Shown one piece after another: positions 26,186 through 35,044 of a stretch of DNA of 64,000 nucleotides; the stretch's first letter is position 1, and every line of letters begins with the position of its first letter. A program made the position numbers and the translations under genes. Location: positions 76,676-140,675 of the forward strand of contig NZ_JOEZ01000014.1 of NCBI RefSeq assembly GCF_000721175.1, read 5' to 3'. The notes below the pieces were generated by a model. It had not been told where the DNA came from. It ran no database searches and saw only the letters and a program-made list of their open reading frames with translations. This stretch comes from Streptomyces anulatus (GTDB lineage Bacteria; Actinomycetota; Actinomycetes; Streptomycetales; Streptomycetaceae).

Positions 26186-26826
26186 GGGGCGGGCTCCGGG
26201 GTCGGGCCGGCCGCCGCCAGGGCCGCCTCGGGGGCGCGGAGGCGGGCGGCGGAGAGCGCGGCGAGGTGCTCGACGAGCGTGATGAGCACGTACTTGCTGG
26301 AGGAGCGGTCGCGGGCGTCGCACTCCACCAGCGGCACGTCCTCCGAGAGGTCCAGGGCCTCCCGGATCTGCTGCTCGCTGTGGAGCGGGCCGCCGAAGTC
26401 GTTGCACGCCACGATGAACGGCGTGCCGTGGTGCTCCAGGCGGTCGATGGCGTACCAGGAGTCGGCGAGCCGCCGGGTGTCGACGAGGACGACCGCGCCG
26501 AGCGTGCCGGAGAACAGCCGGTCCCACAGGAACCAGAAGCGCTCCTGTCCGGGGGCGCCGAAGAGGTACAGCACGGAGCGTTCGTCGAGCGTGATCCGGC
26601 CGAAGTCGAACGCCACCGTGGTGGACGTCTTGGCCTGGACGCCGTCGAGGTGGTCGACGGCCTCGCCCGCGCGGGTCATGGTCTCCTCCGTGTTGAGCGG
26701 ACGGATCTCGCTCACGGATCGGACCATGGTGGTCTTGCCGACCCCGAAGCCGCCGACGACAACGATCTTGAGTCCGTTGTCGGCCGTCGAGCTCAGGGCG
26801 GCGCGGTCAGAGGTTGCGGAGTCCAA
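26182..26826 (-). CDS. cvnD: Conservon GTP-binding protein CvnD
   Basis: 214 residues. A small Ras/MglA-like GTPase: P-loop VVGGFGVGKTTMV, switch II region YLFGAPGQERFWFLWD, and the base-recognition segment FIVACNDFGG (N-x-x-D variant). In Streptomyces conservons the four proteins A-D form a membrane-associated complex resembling a G-protein system. The best start is a TTG at 26826 giving a DSATSDRAAL beginning as in other CvnD proteins; it overlaps cvnC by 20 bases. A longer frame to 26874 is unlikely. Confidence 0.92.
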   Translation of the reverse strand: MDSATSDRAALSSTADNGLKIVVVGGFGVGKTTMVRSVSEIRPLNTEETMTRAGEAVDHLDGVQAKTSTTVAFDFGRITLDERSVLYLFGAPGQERFWFLWDRLFSGTLGAVVLVDTRRLADSWYAIDRLEHHGTPFIVACNDFGGPLHSEQQIREALDLSEDVPLVECDARDRSSSKYVLITLVEHLAALSAARLRAPEAALAAAGPTPEPAP

Positions 26827-27178
26827 CGAGCACCTGTTCCAGGATGTCGGGGTCGGGGAGCCGGTCCGCGACACGGGCTGTACGGGGGTGGCGAGCGCTG
26901 ATCCGGCTGGTGTCGAGCAGGTCGCACAGCATGATGCGGACGATGCTGACCGGCAGGTTCAGGGTCGCGGCGATCTCGACGACGGCGGTGGGGCCCTGGC
27001 ACATCCGCAGGATCGCGACGTGCTCGGACTGCATCCCGGGGGCCGGGTCGCACTCGGCGACGACGAGCGTCACCAGGTCGAAGGCGGCGGAGTCGGAACG
27101 GCTGCGTCCTCCGGTGAGGGTGTACAGCCGGTCCGGATCGTCGTCGCGGCCCGGTCGGGGGCGGGGCGCCGTCGTCAT
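26807..27178 (-). CDS. cvnC: Conservon protein CvnC (DUF742)
   Basis: 123 residues in one DUF742 winged-helix-like domain: YTLTGGRSRSDSAAFDLVTL, AILRMCQGPTAVVEIAATLN and IVRIMLCDLLDTSRISARHP. It is the third member of the A-B-C-D conservon. DUF742 proteins have no known DNA target and may act as adaptors. It overlaps cvnB by 4 bases and cvnD by 20. Confidence 0.93.
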   Translation of the reverse strand: MTTAPRPRPGRDDDPDRLYTLTGGRSRSDSAAFDLVTLVVAECDPAPGMQSEHVAILRMCQGPTAVVEIAATLNLPVSIVRIMLCDLLDTSRISARHPRTARVADRLPDPDILEQVLVGLRNL

Positions 27179-27594
27179 ACGGCCGGAACCTCCGCGGGGG
27201 TGCGCGGCGGTGCGACGAGGTGTTCACCGAGCTGCTCGACGAGCTCGCTCATGTTGTGCCCGACGAGGCCCACGTCGGAGTCCTCGTCGGCGACGACGGC
27301 CAGGTGGGCCCCGGCCCCCGCCTCGACGATGAACAGCACGCCGCCGTAGAACTCGGCCATCGCGGACCGTACGCCGCCGGTGCCGTCCCCGAACTCGATG
27401 GACGCGCCGTGCGACAGGCTCTGGATCCCGGCGGAGATCGCGGCCAGCTGGTCGGCCTGGTCGACGGAGAGCTCGGGGGTCCGGCACAGCTTGAGGCCGT
27501 CGCGGGACAGGACGAGGGCGTGGCGGGTACCGGGGGTGCGGTCGAGCAGCCCCTCCAGCAGCCAGTTGAGCTTCTCGTCGGTGGTCGCGGTCAT
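27175..27594 (-). CDS. cvnB: Conservon roadblock/LC7 protein CvnB
   Basis: 139 residues. The roadblock/LC7 fold is seen in LNWLLEGLLDRTPGTRHALV, LSRDGLKLCRT and GVLFIVEAGAGAHLAVVADE. Such proteins act as GTPase-activating or scaffold subunits for MglA/Ras-like GTPases, here CvnD. ATGA overlaps join it to both cvnA and cvnC. Confidence 0.94.
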   Translation of the reverse strand: MTATTDEKLNWLLEGLLDRTPGTRHALVLSRDGLKLCRTPELSVDQADQLAAISAGIQSLSHGASIEFGDGTGGVRSAMAEFYGGVLFIVEAGAGAHLAVVADEDSDVGLVGHNMSELVEQLGEHLVAPPRTPAEVPAV

Positions 27595-29156
27595 CGGGTG
27601 TTGCCTTCCGGGTGCGTGGAGTTGGCCCGTACCGCCTTGCTGAAGGTGCTGAAGCGCGCTGCCTGGACCTTCGGGTCGGTGGTACGGGCCCGGGGGGTTT
27701 CGGCTCCGCCGGGGGTGGCGTTGCCGGTACGGGACTCGGCGGCGGCCAGCGTGCGGCCGCGGCGGCGCTTGGGCAGGCCGCTCTCGCCGAACGCGGGCAC
27801 GGCGCCGGTGGACTCGGACTCCGAATCCACGAAAGCGCCCGAGGACTCCGACTCCGCCACCGGAGTCGGGGGCGTGGAGGCGTCGTCCGCGGTGAGGGAC
27901 CGGGCCGCGGGGGCGGCGTCGGCGGTGTCCGCTCCGGCGGCCGAGGCGTGCGAGGGCTCCGGCTCGGCGGGGGCGGCCGGCGCGTGGGCCTGGGCCGGGA
28001 CCGTCGCCGTCGGGGTCACCGGGCTCGGTGCGGTCGCCCGGGAGATGAGGTCCTGGGGGAGCATCATCAGCGCGCCGGTGCCACCGCGGGCGGACGGCCG
28101 GAAGGAGACGGTCAGCCCGTGCTTGCGGGCCAGCCGGCCGACGACGGCGAGCCCGAGGCGGGTGCCGGAGAGGTTGGTGAGGTCCTGGTTCTCGGCGGAG
28201 ACCGCCTTCTCGGCGCGGCGCAACTGCACCTCGCTCATGACGAGCCCGCTGTCCTCGACGGTGATGACGATGCCCGCCGGGACCTCCTCCACGTACACAT
28301 GGACCTCGGCGGTGGGCGGCGAGAAGTTGGCCGCGTTGTCGAGGAGCTCGGCGAGTGCGTGCATGACGCCCTCGGCCGCGTGACCGGCGATGGCGACATC
28401 GCTGGTGGAGTGCAGGCGGACCCGCTGGTAGCTGCCGATCCGGCCCATCGCGCCGCGCAGGATCGACTCCATGACGATCGGCTTGGCCCAGCGCCGGCCG
28501 GAGCGGGCCCCGGTCAGCACGGCGATGGAGTCGGCGAGGCGGCCCGCCTGGGCGGTGCGGTGGTCCAGGTGGAGCAGGTCCCCGAGCACGGACTCGTCGG
28601 AGTGCCGGTGCTCCATCTCGCGGAGGTCGGCCAGCATGCTGGTGGCCAGGGCCTGCATCCGCCCGGCCGCGTTGGCGCAGGCGGCGACGGCCGCGGAGCG
28701 CTCGGTCTCGGCACGGGTGGCGCGGGCGGTCAGCCGGTCGACGGTGATGCCGAGGCGGGCCTGCTCGGCGGCGGCCTCCGCGGCGATCCGCTCGTTCTCG
28801 GCGCGGGCCTCGGCGGCGACCCGGGCGGTCTCGGCGGAGGCGGCGCCCTTGATCCTGGCCGTCTCCGCGGTGAAGCGCTGAGCCTCGACGGCGGAGGCGG
28901 AGACCAGGCGCGAGGTCTCGGAGGTGAACCGCTGGGCGTCGGCGGCCCGCAGGGCGCGCAGTGTCCGCGCGGTCCCCAGGGTGTGGACGGTGACGGCCAC
29001 GCAGACGCTCAGCAGCACGGCGGCTGCGCCCGCGCCCCAGGCCAGCGGGGTCCGTACCGCATCGGGGGCCGCGGCGACGCCCCACAGGGTCAGCGTGCCG
29101 GTTGCGGCTGCCGAGATCAGCAGGGCGAGTGCGGTGGGCCGGTGTGAGGGGCGCAA
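27591..29156 (-). CDS. cvnA: Conservon sensor-kinase-like protein CvnA
   Basis: 521 residues. Two N-terminal membrane helices (about 8-25 and 36-58) are separated by only about 10 residues, so there is no large external sensor domain. A long Ala/Glu/Arg coiled coil (about 65-180) follows, then a HATPase domain (about 260-385; N-box ELLDNAANFSPP, GTRLGLAVVGRLARKHG) and a disordered tail of 130 residues. CvnA proteins resemble kinases of the nitrate-sensor type but usually signal inside the conservon complex. The start is a TTG at 29156 with GAGGA about 7 bases upstream. It opens a six-gene overlapping operon. Confidence 0.9.
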   Translation of the reverse strand: MRPSHRPTALALLISAAATGTLTLWGVAAAPDAVRTPLAWGAGAAAVLLSVCVAVTVHTLGTARTLRALRAADAQRFTSETSRLVSASAVEAQRFTAETARIKGAASAETARVAAEARAENERIAAEAAAEQARLGITVDRLTARATRAETERSAAVAACANAAGRMQALATSMLADLREMEHRHSDESVLGDLLHLDHRTAQAGRLADSIAVLTGARSGRRWAKPIVMESILRGAMGRIGSYQRVRLHSTSDVAIAGHAAEGVMHALAELLDNAANFSPPTAEVHVYVEEVPAGIVITVEDSGLVMSEVQLRRAEKAVSAENQDLTNLSGTRLGLAVVGRLARKHGLTVSFRPSARGGTGALMMLPQDLISRATAPSPVTPTATVPAQAHAPAAPAEPEPSHASAAGADTADAAPAARSLTADDASTPPTPVAESESSGAFVDSESESTGAVPAFGESGLPKRRRGRTLAAAESRTGNATPGGAETPRARTTDPKVQAARFSTFSKAVRANSTHPEGNTR

Positions 29157-29417
29157 TCGGAGTCCTCGGTGGCGGACGGTGCGGGACGGTATGGGGCGTA
29201 CGACCCGGGCGAAGCTGACCAGTCGAATTCAGGACAGTTCGTCACGGGTATGGGCGATCGTGCACAACTGGAGCTGATAATTCCTGCGCAAGTCTTGGTC
29301 ACTATAGGAGACTTGACGGTCTGTTTGGGAAGATCTTGTGGGCTTTTTTGTGAGGCTTGCGTGCTTTGGTCCGCCCGCATCCCAAGTGTTCCCCTGTGTC
29401 GACGGCATGCTGAAGCC
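29157..29417. promoter_or_regulatory. Divergent cvnA / FAD-oxidoreductase promoter region
   Basis: This 261-base gap is clearly less G+C-rich than its flanks, with AATTC, TGATAATT, GGTCACTATAGG and a CTTTTTTG run, as expected of promoters on both strands. TTGACG at 29314-29319 is a candidate -35 box for the rightward gene; no clean -10 follows. A half-site TGGTCACTAT (29296-29305) matches one arm of the gvpO palindrome. Confidence 0.45.
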
Positions 29418-32315
29418 ATGGCCGAACAGCATCGACCGCATAGCGAAACCCCGTCGGCGACTCCCCCGGCGGCTCCCCCGGCTTTCGTCGCGGCGCTCCG
29501 CTCCGCCGTACGCGGCGCGAGCGACTTCGGGGCCGCCGCCCGGGCGCTGACCACCATGGACGCCTCCAACTACCGCCGCGTCCCGCTTGGTGTGCTCGCC
29601 CCGCGCGACGCCGACGACATCGCCGCCGCCCTGGCCGTCTGCCGGGAGCACGGGGTCCCGGTGGTGGCGCGCGGCGGCGGCACGTCCATCGCCGGGCAGG
29701 CCACCGGCACCGGCCTCGTCCTCGATCTCACCCGCCATCTGCGCACGATCCTCGACCTGGACCCCGCCGCCCGCACCGCCGTCGTCCAGCCCGGTGTGAT
29801 CCTGGACGACCTGCGAGCCGCCGCCGCACCCCACGGCCTGACCTTCGGCCCCGACCCCTCCACCCACAGCCGCTGCACCCTCGGCGGGATGATCGGCAAC
29901 AACTCCTGCGGCGCGCACTCGGTGGCCTGGGGCACGACGGCGGACAACGTGCGGAAGCTGTCGGTGGTGCGGTACGGGGGCGAGGCGCTGCGTCTGGAGC
30001 AGGGAGGGGCCGAAGGCCCCGAGGGCGTCCCGGCGCTGATCGCCTCTCACCTCGCCCTCCTCCGCACCGGCTACCCGGACCTCCCGCGCCGCATCTCCGG
30101 GTACGCGCTCGACGCCCTGCTCCCCGAACACCCCGGCGGCCCCGACCCGGTCCGCGCGTTCTGCGGCAGCGAGGGCACCCTCGGCGTCGTCACCGAGGCC
30201 ACCGTGCGGCTGGTCGAGGCCCCGCGCGCCCGCGCCCTGGCCGTCCTCGGGTACGCCGACGAGACCGCCGCCGCCGACGCCGCCCCGGGCCTCCTCCCGT
30301 ACCGCCCGCTCACCGTCGAGGGCATGGCCGCCGACCTCGTACGGGAGTCCGCCGGGCTGCCGCGCGGGGCCGCCTGGCTGTTCGTCGAGACCGGCGGCGA
30401 CACCCCGGCCGAGGCACGCGCGCACGCCGAACGCATCCTGCGGGCGGCCGACGCCACCGACGGCACCGTCGTCACCGACCCGGCCGGGCAGCGGGCCCTG
30501 TGGCGGATCCGCGAGGACGCCGCCGGGACCGCGACCCGGATGCGGGACGGCAGTGAGGCCTGGCCCGGCTGGGAGGACTGCGCGGTGCCGCCCGCCCGGC
30601 TCGGCGCCTACCTCCGCGACTTCCGGGCCCTGCTCGCCGGACACGGACTGCGCGGCACCCCGTACGGCCACTTCGGCGACGGCTGCATCCACGTCCGCAT
30701 CGACTTCGACCTGGTCGGCGCGGACGGCGTGGCCCGCTTCCGCCGGTTCTCCGAGGAGACCGCCGACCTCGTCGTCGCGCACGGCGGCTCCCTCAGCGGC
30801 GAGCACGGCGACGGCCAGGCGCGCGCGGAGCTGCTGCCCCGGATGTACGGGGACGAACTCGTGGCCCTCTTCGGCCGGTTCAAGGACCTGTGGGACCCGG
30901 ACGGCGGCCTGAACCCGGGCATCCTCGCCCGCCCCGCCCGCCTCGACACGAACCTCCGCTTCGCCGTCCTCCCGAAACGCCCGGTCGACGTGGAGTTCGG
31001 CTACCCGCGGGACGGCGGGGACTTCGCGGGCGCGGTCCGGCGCTGCGTCGGCGTCGCCAAGTGCCGCACGACGGAGGTGAGCGGCGCGGGCGTCATGTGC
31101 CCGTCCTTCCGGGCGACCGGCGAGGAGGCCCACTCGACCCGGGGGCGGGCCCGGCTGCTGCACGAGATGCTCGCGGGCGAGGTCGTCACCGACGGCTGGC
31201 GGAGTACGGAGGTACGGGACGCGCTCGACCTCTGCCTCTCCTGCAAGGGGTGCCGCGGCGACTGCCCGGTCGGCGTCGACATGGCCACGTACAAGGCGGA
31301 GTTCCTGCACCACCACTACCGGGGCCGCCTCCGCCCCGCCGCCCACTACGCGATGGGCCGCCTCCCGCGGTGGCTGCGCCTGGCCGCGCCCTTCGCCCGC
31401 CCCCTCAACGCCCTGGCCCGGCTGCGCCCCCTCGCCGCCCTCGTGAAACGGCTGGCGGGCATCGCGCCCGAGCGGACGATCCCGGCACTGGCGACTCAGA
31501 CCTACAGCCGGTGGCTGCGCCGGAGGCAGGGCGGCGGGACGCACATCCTCTCCACCGACCGGGTGGTGGCCCTCTGGGCGGACACCTTCACCGAGCACCT
31601 CTCCCCGCAGGTGGGACGGGCGGCGGTCCGGGTCCTGGAGGAGGCGACGGGTCGTACGGTGCTGCCGGCCCCGCGCGGGGTGTGCTGCGGCCTCACGTAC
31701 GTATCGACGGGCCAGCTCGACGCGGCCCGCCGCGTGATGCGCCGCACCCTGGACCGCCTCCGCCTCTTCCCCGGCCGGCCGCTCGTCGTCCTCGAACCGA
31801 GCTGCGCCGCGACGCTCCGCACCGACCTGCCCGAACTCCTCCCCGACGACCCGCGCGCCGCCGAGCTGGCCTCGTCCGTGCGGACGTTCGCCCAGTACCT
31901 GGAGGAGTACGCCCCCGACTGGACCCCGCCCCGCCTGGACCGCCCGGCCGCCGGCCAGACCCACTGCCACCAGCACGCGGTGCTCGGCGACGCGGCGGAA
32001 CGGCGACTGCGCGCACGCATGGGCCTGACCGGCGAACTCAGCGGCGGCTGCTGCGGGCTCGCCGGGAACTTCGGTTTCGAGAGGGGCCACTGGGAGGTGT
32101 CCGTCGCCTGTGCGGAGGAGCGGCTGCTCCCCGCCGTACGGGGAGCGGCACCCGGGACGGAACTCCTCGCGGACGGCTTCTCCTGCCGCACCCAGCTCGA
32201 CCAGCTCGCCGGACGCCGGGCCCGGCACCTCGCCGAGGTGATCGCGGAAGGGCTGGAGGCGTCGCCCCCGGATCCGGCCGGTCGCGGCCTCAGTGGACCG
32301 GACCCCGCGCGATGA
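29418..32315 (+). CDS. FAD-linked oxidase fused to Fe-S/CCG domains (D-lactate/2-hydroxyacid dehydrogenase-like)
   Basis: 965 residues. An FAD-binding PCMH domain (about 35-215; VPVVARGGGTSIAGQATGTG, then GGMIGNNSCG) and an FAD-oxidase C domain (to about 475; GEHGDGQARAELLPRMYG) are followed by a ferredoxin-like cluster motif, CLSCKGCRGDCPVG, and two cysteine-rich CCG-type half-domains (VCCGLTYVSTGQ, GGCCGLAGNFGF). This Dld-II/GlcD-GlpC-like fusion probably oxidises a 2-hydroxyacid such as D-lactate and passes electrons to the quinone pool. The ATG at 29418 has no strong ribosome site; the frame is open upstream to 29169. It overlaps the convergent LysR gene by 26 bases. Confidence 0.88.
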   Translation: MAEQHRPHSETPSATPPAAPPAFVAALRSAVRGASDFGAAARALTTMDASNYRRVPLGVLAPRDADDIAAALAVCREHGVPVVARGGGTSIAGQATGTGLVLDLTRHLRTILDLDPAARTAVVQPGVILDDLRAAAAPHGLTFGPDPSTHSRCTLGGMIGNNSCGAHSVAWGTTADNVRKLSVVRYGGEALRLEQGGAEGPEGVPALIASHLALLRTGYPDLPRRISGYALDALLPEHPGGPDPVRAFCGSEGTLGVVTEATVRLVEAPRARALAVLGYADETAAADAAPGLLPYRPLTVEGMAADLVRESAGLPRGAAWLFVETGGDTPAEARAHAERILRAADATDGTVVTDPAGQRALWRIREDAAGTATRMRDGSEAWPGWEDCAVPPARLGAYLRDFRALLAGHGLRGTPYGHFGDGCIHVRIDFDLVGADGVARFRRFSEETADLVVAHGGSLSGEHGDGQARAELLPRMYGDELVALFGRFKDLWDPDGGLNPGILARPARLDTNLRFAVLPKRPVDVEFGYPRDGGDFAGAVRRCVGVAKCRTTEVSGAGVMCPSFRATGEEAHSTRGRARLLHEMLAGEVVTDGWRSTEVRDALDLCLSCKGCRGDCPVGVDMATYKAEFLHHHYRGRLRPAAHYAMGRLPRWLRLAAPFARPLNALARLRPLAALVKRLAGIAPERTIPALATQTYSRWLRRRQGGGTHILSTDRVVALWADTFTEHLSPQVGRAAVRVLEEATGRTVLPAPRGVCCGLTYVSTGQLDAARRVMRRTLDRLRLFPGRPLVVLEPSCAATLRTDLPELLPDDPRAAELASSVRTFAQYLEEYAPDWTPPRLDRPAAGQTHCHQHAVLGDAAERRLRARMGLTGELSGGCCGLAGNFGFERGHWEVSVACAEERLLPAVRGAAPGTELLADGFSCRTQLDQLAGRRARHLAEVIAEGLEASPPDPAGRGLSGPDPAR

Positions 32316-33180
32316 TCTCGCGGGCCAGGGCCGCCAGCTGGGGGAGTGCGGGGTGGCCGGGGGCGTCGCGGCGGGCGAGGAGGACCGGGACGCCCGGGGC
32401 GTCGTCGAGCGGGACGTAGGCGACCCCCGCGTGCGGGTGCAGGGTCGCGGTCGATGCGGTGGACACCCCGCTGCCGCGTCCGGCGGCGATGGCGGTGAGC
32501 CAGTCGTCGGTGTTCCCGACGGTGAGGGTGGCGGCCGGGCGGGCGTGCGCCGGCCACAGGTCGACGGTGGTGGTGCCGGACACGGTGTTCAGGACGACGG
32601 GGCCGTCCGTGAGATCGGCGAGGGCGAGCGACGCCCGCCCCGCGAGCGGCCCGTCCGCGGTCACCGCCGCCACCCGGACCTCGGTGTACAGCACCTCGGC
32701 GACGAGCCCCGGCGCGTCCACGGGCCCCCGCAGCAGCGCCGCGTCGACCTCGCCCCGGGTCAGGCCGGCGGTGCGGTCGTCGATCCGGAGCAGTTCCAGC
32801 GGGGTCCCCGGGTGGCGCTCCTGCCAGGTCCGCAGCAGCGGCGTGGTGTACGGCCCGAACGCGGACCAGGCGTGCCCGAGCCGCAGCGGCCAGGTGCGCA
32901 GCCGCCCGGAGTCGAGGGCCTCGTCGAAGGCGGCGACGGCGGCGGCCGCCTTGTCGCGGAAGGCGACGCCGTCGGGGGTCAGGGCCAGGTGGTGGGTGGA
33001 ACGGTCGACGAGCCGGACCCCCAGGTGCTGCTCCAGCGCCGCGAGGGTGCGGGAAACGGCGGGCTGGGTCAGCCGGAGCCGGGCGGCGGCGCGCGTGATG
33101 TTGAGCTCGTCGGCGACGGCGAGGAAGGCCCGTAGATGCCGGAGTTCCACGGGGCGGCCGGTGGAGGGTCCCTCGTTCAT
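32290..33180 (-). CDS. LysR-family transcriptional regulator
   Basis: 296 residues. The HTH is LRHLRAFLAVADELNITRAA, RLTQPAVSRTLAALEQHLGV, followed by a periplasmic-binding-like effector domain. It is divergent from an EamA-family exporter gene, the classic arrangement for an amino-acid exporter and its LysR activator. The gap holds an ACTGT-N10-ACAGT inverted repeat. The ATG at 33180 is chosen since it places the HTH near the N-terminus. Confidence 0.92.
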   Translation of the reverse strand: MNEGPSTGRPVELRHLRAFLAVADELNITRAAARLRLTQPAVSRTLAALEQHLGVRLVDRSTHHLALTPDGVAFRDKAAAAVAAFDEALDSGRLRTWPLRLGHAWSAFGPYTTPLLRTWQERHPGTPLELLRIDDRTAGLTRGEVDAALLRGPVDAPGLVAEVLYTEVRVAAVTADGPLAGRASLALADLTDGPVVLNTVSGTTTVDLWPAHARPAATLTVGNTDDWLTAIAAGRGSGVSTASTATLHPHAGVAYVPLDDAPGVPVLLARRDAPGHPALPQLAALAREIIARGPVH

Positions 33181-33279
33181 GCGTGGGAAGCATAACGAGA
33201 GCTTGATCGGCATTTCACGGAACGCGCGGGCGTCCCTACGGTGAAGGGAAACCGTTGGCCGAATAGTGCGGCTTCTCGT

Positions 33280-33299
33280 ACTGTCCAGTCCATTACAGT
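33280..33299. promoter_or_regulatory. Candidate LysR-type binding site
   Basis: ACTGT and ACAGT are perfect inverted arms around a 10-base centre, with further GTA/TAC bases outside. It lies 42 bases before the exporter start codon. The T-N11-A pattern expected of LysR sites is present in outline only. Confidence 0.35.
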
Positions 33300-33340
33300 G
33301 TACTGAGCCGTCCCGCCTCTGTTTCCCCGGAAGGTCCCCC

Positions 33341-34288
33341 GTGAACGACCAGCGCAGCGCCGCCGAACCGGCCGCCGCAGCCGTCGCCGTACCCGAAGCG
33401 GTGACGGCACTCGAAGGCGCCGGGCGGACCGGGGCCGGGCGCCGGGCGGCGCTGACGCCGATCGTGCTGGTGGTCGCCGGCGGCCTGTCGGTCCAGTTCG
33501 GCTCGGCCGTCGCGGCGCTCCTGATGCCGAAGGCGGGCGCGCTGGGCGTCGTCACCCTGCGGCTGACGGCCGCCGCGCTGGTCCTGCTGCTGATCTGCCG
33601 GCCGAAGCTGCGCGGCCACTCGCGGGCCGACTGGGGCACGGTGCTCGCCTTCGGCGTCGCGATGGGTGGCATGAACACGCTCTTCTACCAGGCGCTGGAC
33701 CGGATCCCGCTCGGCATCGCCGTGACCCTGGAGGTGCTCGGCCCGCTCACCCTCTCGGTGTTCGCCTCCCGCCGTCTGATCAACGTGGTGTGGGCGGGCC
33801 TCGCCCTCGTCGGCGTCGTCCTGCTGGGCGGCGGCGGCTTCGACCGCCTCGACCCGGTCGGCGCGGCGTACGCCCTGGGGGCCGGGGCGATGTGGGCGGC
33901 GTACATCGTGTTCAGCGCCCGCACCGGCCGCCGCTTCCCGCAGGCGGACGGGCTGGCGCTGGCGATGGTGGTCGCCGCTGTCCTCTCGCTGCCCCTGGGC
34001 GTCATCGAGTCCGGGGGGAGGCTCACGGTCCCGTCCGTCATGGCGCTCGGCGCGGCCGTGGCCCTCCTGAGCTCGGTCCTCCCGTACACCCTGGAGCTGA
34101 TGGCCCTGCGTCGGATGCCCGCGCCCACGTTCGCCGTGATGATGAGCCTGGAGCCGGCCATCGCCGCCGGCGCGGGCTTCCTGATCCTGGACCAGGCCCT
34201 CTCCACGACGGACGCCCTCGCCATCGCGCTCGTCATCGGGGCCAGCATCGGCGCGGTGCGCAGCCGGTCGGGCCGCCGTGAGACGTGA
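33341..34288 (+). CDS. EamA-family transporter (RhtA/YdcZ-like exporter)
   Basis: 315 residues with ten hydrophobic segments in two EamA repeats, after a 45-residue Ala-rich cytoplasmic start. RhtA-like features are VQFGSAVAALLMPKAGALGV and GMNTLFYQALDRIPLGIAVT, and PYTLELMALRRMPAPTFAVM in the second half. RhtA exports threonine, homoserine and related compounds; the substrate here is inferred only. The GTG at 33341 follows GGAAGG. Regulation by the divergent LysR protein is likely. Confidence 0.9.
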   Translation: MNDQRSAAEPAAAAVAVPEAVTALEGAGRTGAGRRAALTPIVLVVAGGLSVQFGSAVAALLMPKAGALGVVTLRLTAAALVLLLICRPKLRGHSRADWGTVLAFGVAMGGMNTLFYQALDRIPLGIAVTLEVLGPLTLSVFASRRLINVVWAGLALVGVVLLGGGGFDRLDPVGAAYALGAGAMWAAYIVFSARTGRRFPQADGLALAMVVAAVLSLPLGVIESGGRLTVPSVMALGAAVALLSSVLPYTLELMALRRMPAPTFAVMMSLEPAIAAGAGFLILDQALSTTDALAIALVIGASIGAVRSRSGRRET

Positions 34289-34328
34289 GCCGAGGCGAGG
34301 GGACGCGGCGGGGCGACGCGGCCGGACC

Positions 34329-34763
34329 TCAGCCGTCGGCGGGCAGGATCCGGAAGGCGTCCAGTCCGGGAGTCAGGGGTGACATTGCCCGGAAGTCGCG
34401 CTGGTCCAAGGTGAAGATGCGGTCCGTCCGGTAGCGGTCGGCGAGGACCACTCCGACCGCGTCGGCCAGGTCGAGCCGCAGGCCTTCGTACTTCTGACGG
34501 ACTTCCTGGGCGGTACGCAGGTCCGCGAGCCTGAGTTCGGCGAGGCGGTACTGCCCGTCGTCCATGCGGGAGTTCAGCGCCTCCATCACCTGCATGGCCG
34601 CCGGGAAACCCAGGTCGCGATGGACCAGGTGGTCCAGTTCGGTGACGACCAGAGGGGAGATGGCGAGCCTCTCGTCCTCCAGGATCCTGGCCGCCTTCGA
34701 GTGCTCCGCCTGTGCGGCGTCGAAAGCGGCGTAGAGGGCTGAGGTGTCCGCGACGATGATCAA
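34329..34763 (-). CDS. PIN-domain toxin (VapC-like ribonuclease)
   Basis: 144 residues. The four PIN acidic positions are visible in VADTSALYAAF, VVTELDHLV, LDLADAVGVVLA and TLDQRDFRAM. Such toxins cut tRNA or other RNA with bound Mg/Mn. The gene follows the ribbon-helix-helix antitoxin gene with a 4-base ATGA overlap (34760-34763), the usual TA pairing. Confidence 0.9.
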   Translation of the reverse strand: MIIVADTSALYAAFDAAQAEHSKAARILEDERLAISPLVVTELDHLVHRDLGFPAAMQVMEALNSRMDDGQYRLAELRLADLRTAQEVRQKYEGLRLDLADAVGVVLADRYRTDRIFTLDQRDFRAMSPLTPGLDAFRILPADG

Positions 34764-35002
34764 CGACGTGCGGTCCGTTCCTTGATGTGCTCGTACACCG
34801 AGTCGTCCATCTCGTCAGGTGTGAGGGAGCGTCCGCTGTCGAAGACGGGCAGTTCCCGGGTGCGCTTCGGCCGCTCCGCGCTGTCCAGCAGTAGGGCGAT
34901 GCTCCGCCGGATGAGCTCGGCCTTGCTGACGCCGGTCGCGGAGGACTCGGCATCCAGTCGCACTTCCAGTTCTTCCGGAAGGTACACGGTCGTCTTTATC
35001 AT
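34760..35002 (-). CDS. Ribbon-helix-helix antitoxin (CopG/VapB-like)
   Basis: 80 residues. The N-terminal RHH domain is MIKTTVYLPEELEVRLDAES with the helix KAELIRRSIALLL; the C-terminal 35 residues (to EHIKERTARR) would wrap the PIN toxin. A frame open upstream to 35377 is not the gene, because the strand motif starts at MIKTT and the palindromic operator lies directly before it. Confidence 0.9.
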   Translation of the reverse strand: MIKTTVYLPEELEVRLDAESSATGVSKAELIRRSIALLLDSAERPKRTRELPVFDSGRSLTPDEMDDSVYEHIKERTARR

Positions 35003-35014
35003 GCTGCCCAGTTT

Positions 35015-35044
35015 ACCACCCTGCCCTACGTAGGGCAGGGTGGT
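35015..35044. promoter_or_regulatory. Perfect 30-bp palindromic operator of the TA operon
   Basis: ACCACCCTGCCCTAC (35015-35029) and GTAGGGCAGGGTGGT (35030-35044) are exact inverted arms with no spacer, starting 13 bases before the antitoxin start codon (minus strand). RHH antitoxins commonly autorepress through such sites. It could also form a cruciform or hairpin. Confidence 0.8.

Noticed and set aside
29229..32228. A minus-strand open frame of about 1,000 codons
   Set aside because: It is antisense to the FAD/Fe-S oxidoreductase gene, whose FAD and cluster motifs are intact. No start, domain or codon support on the minus strand.
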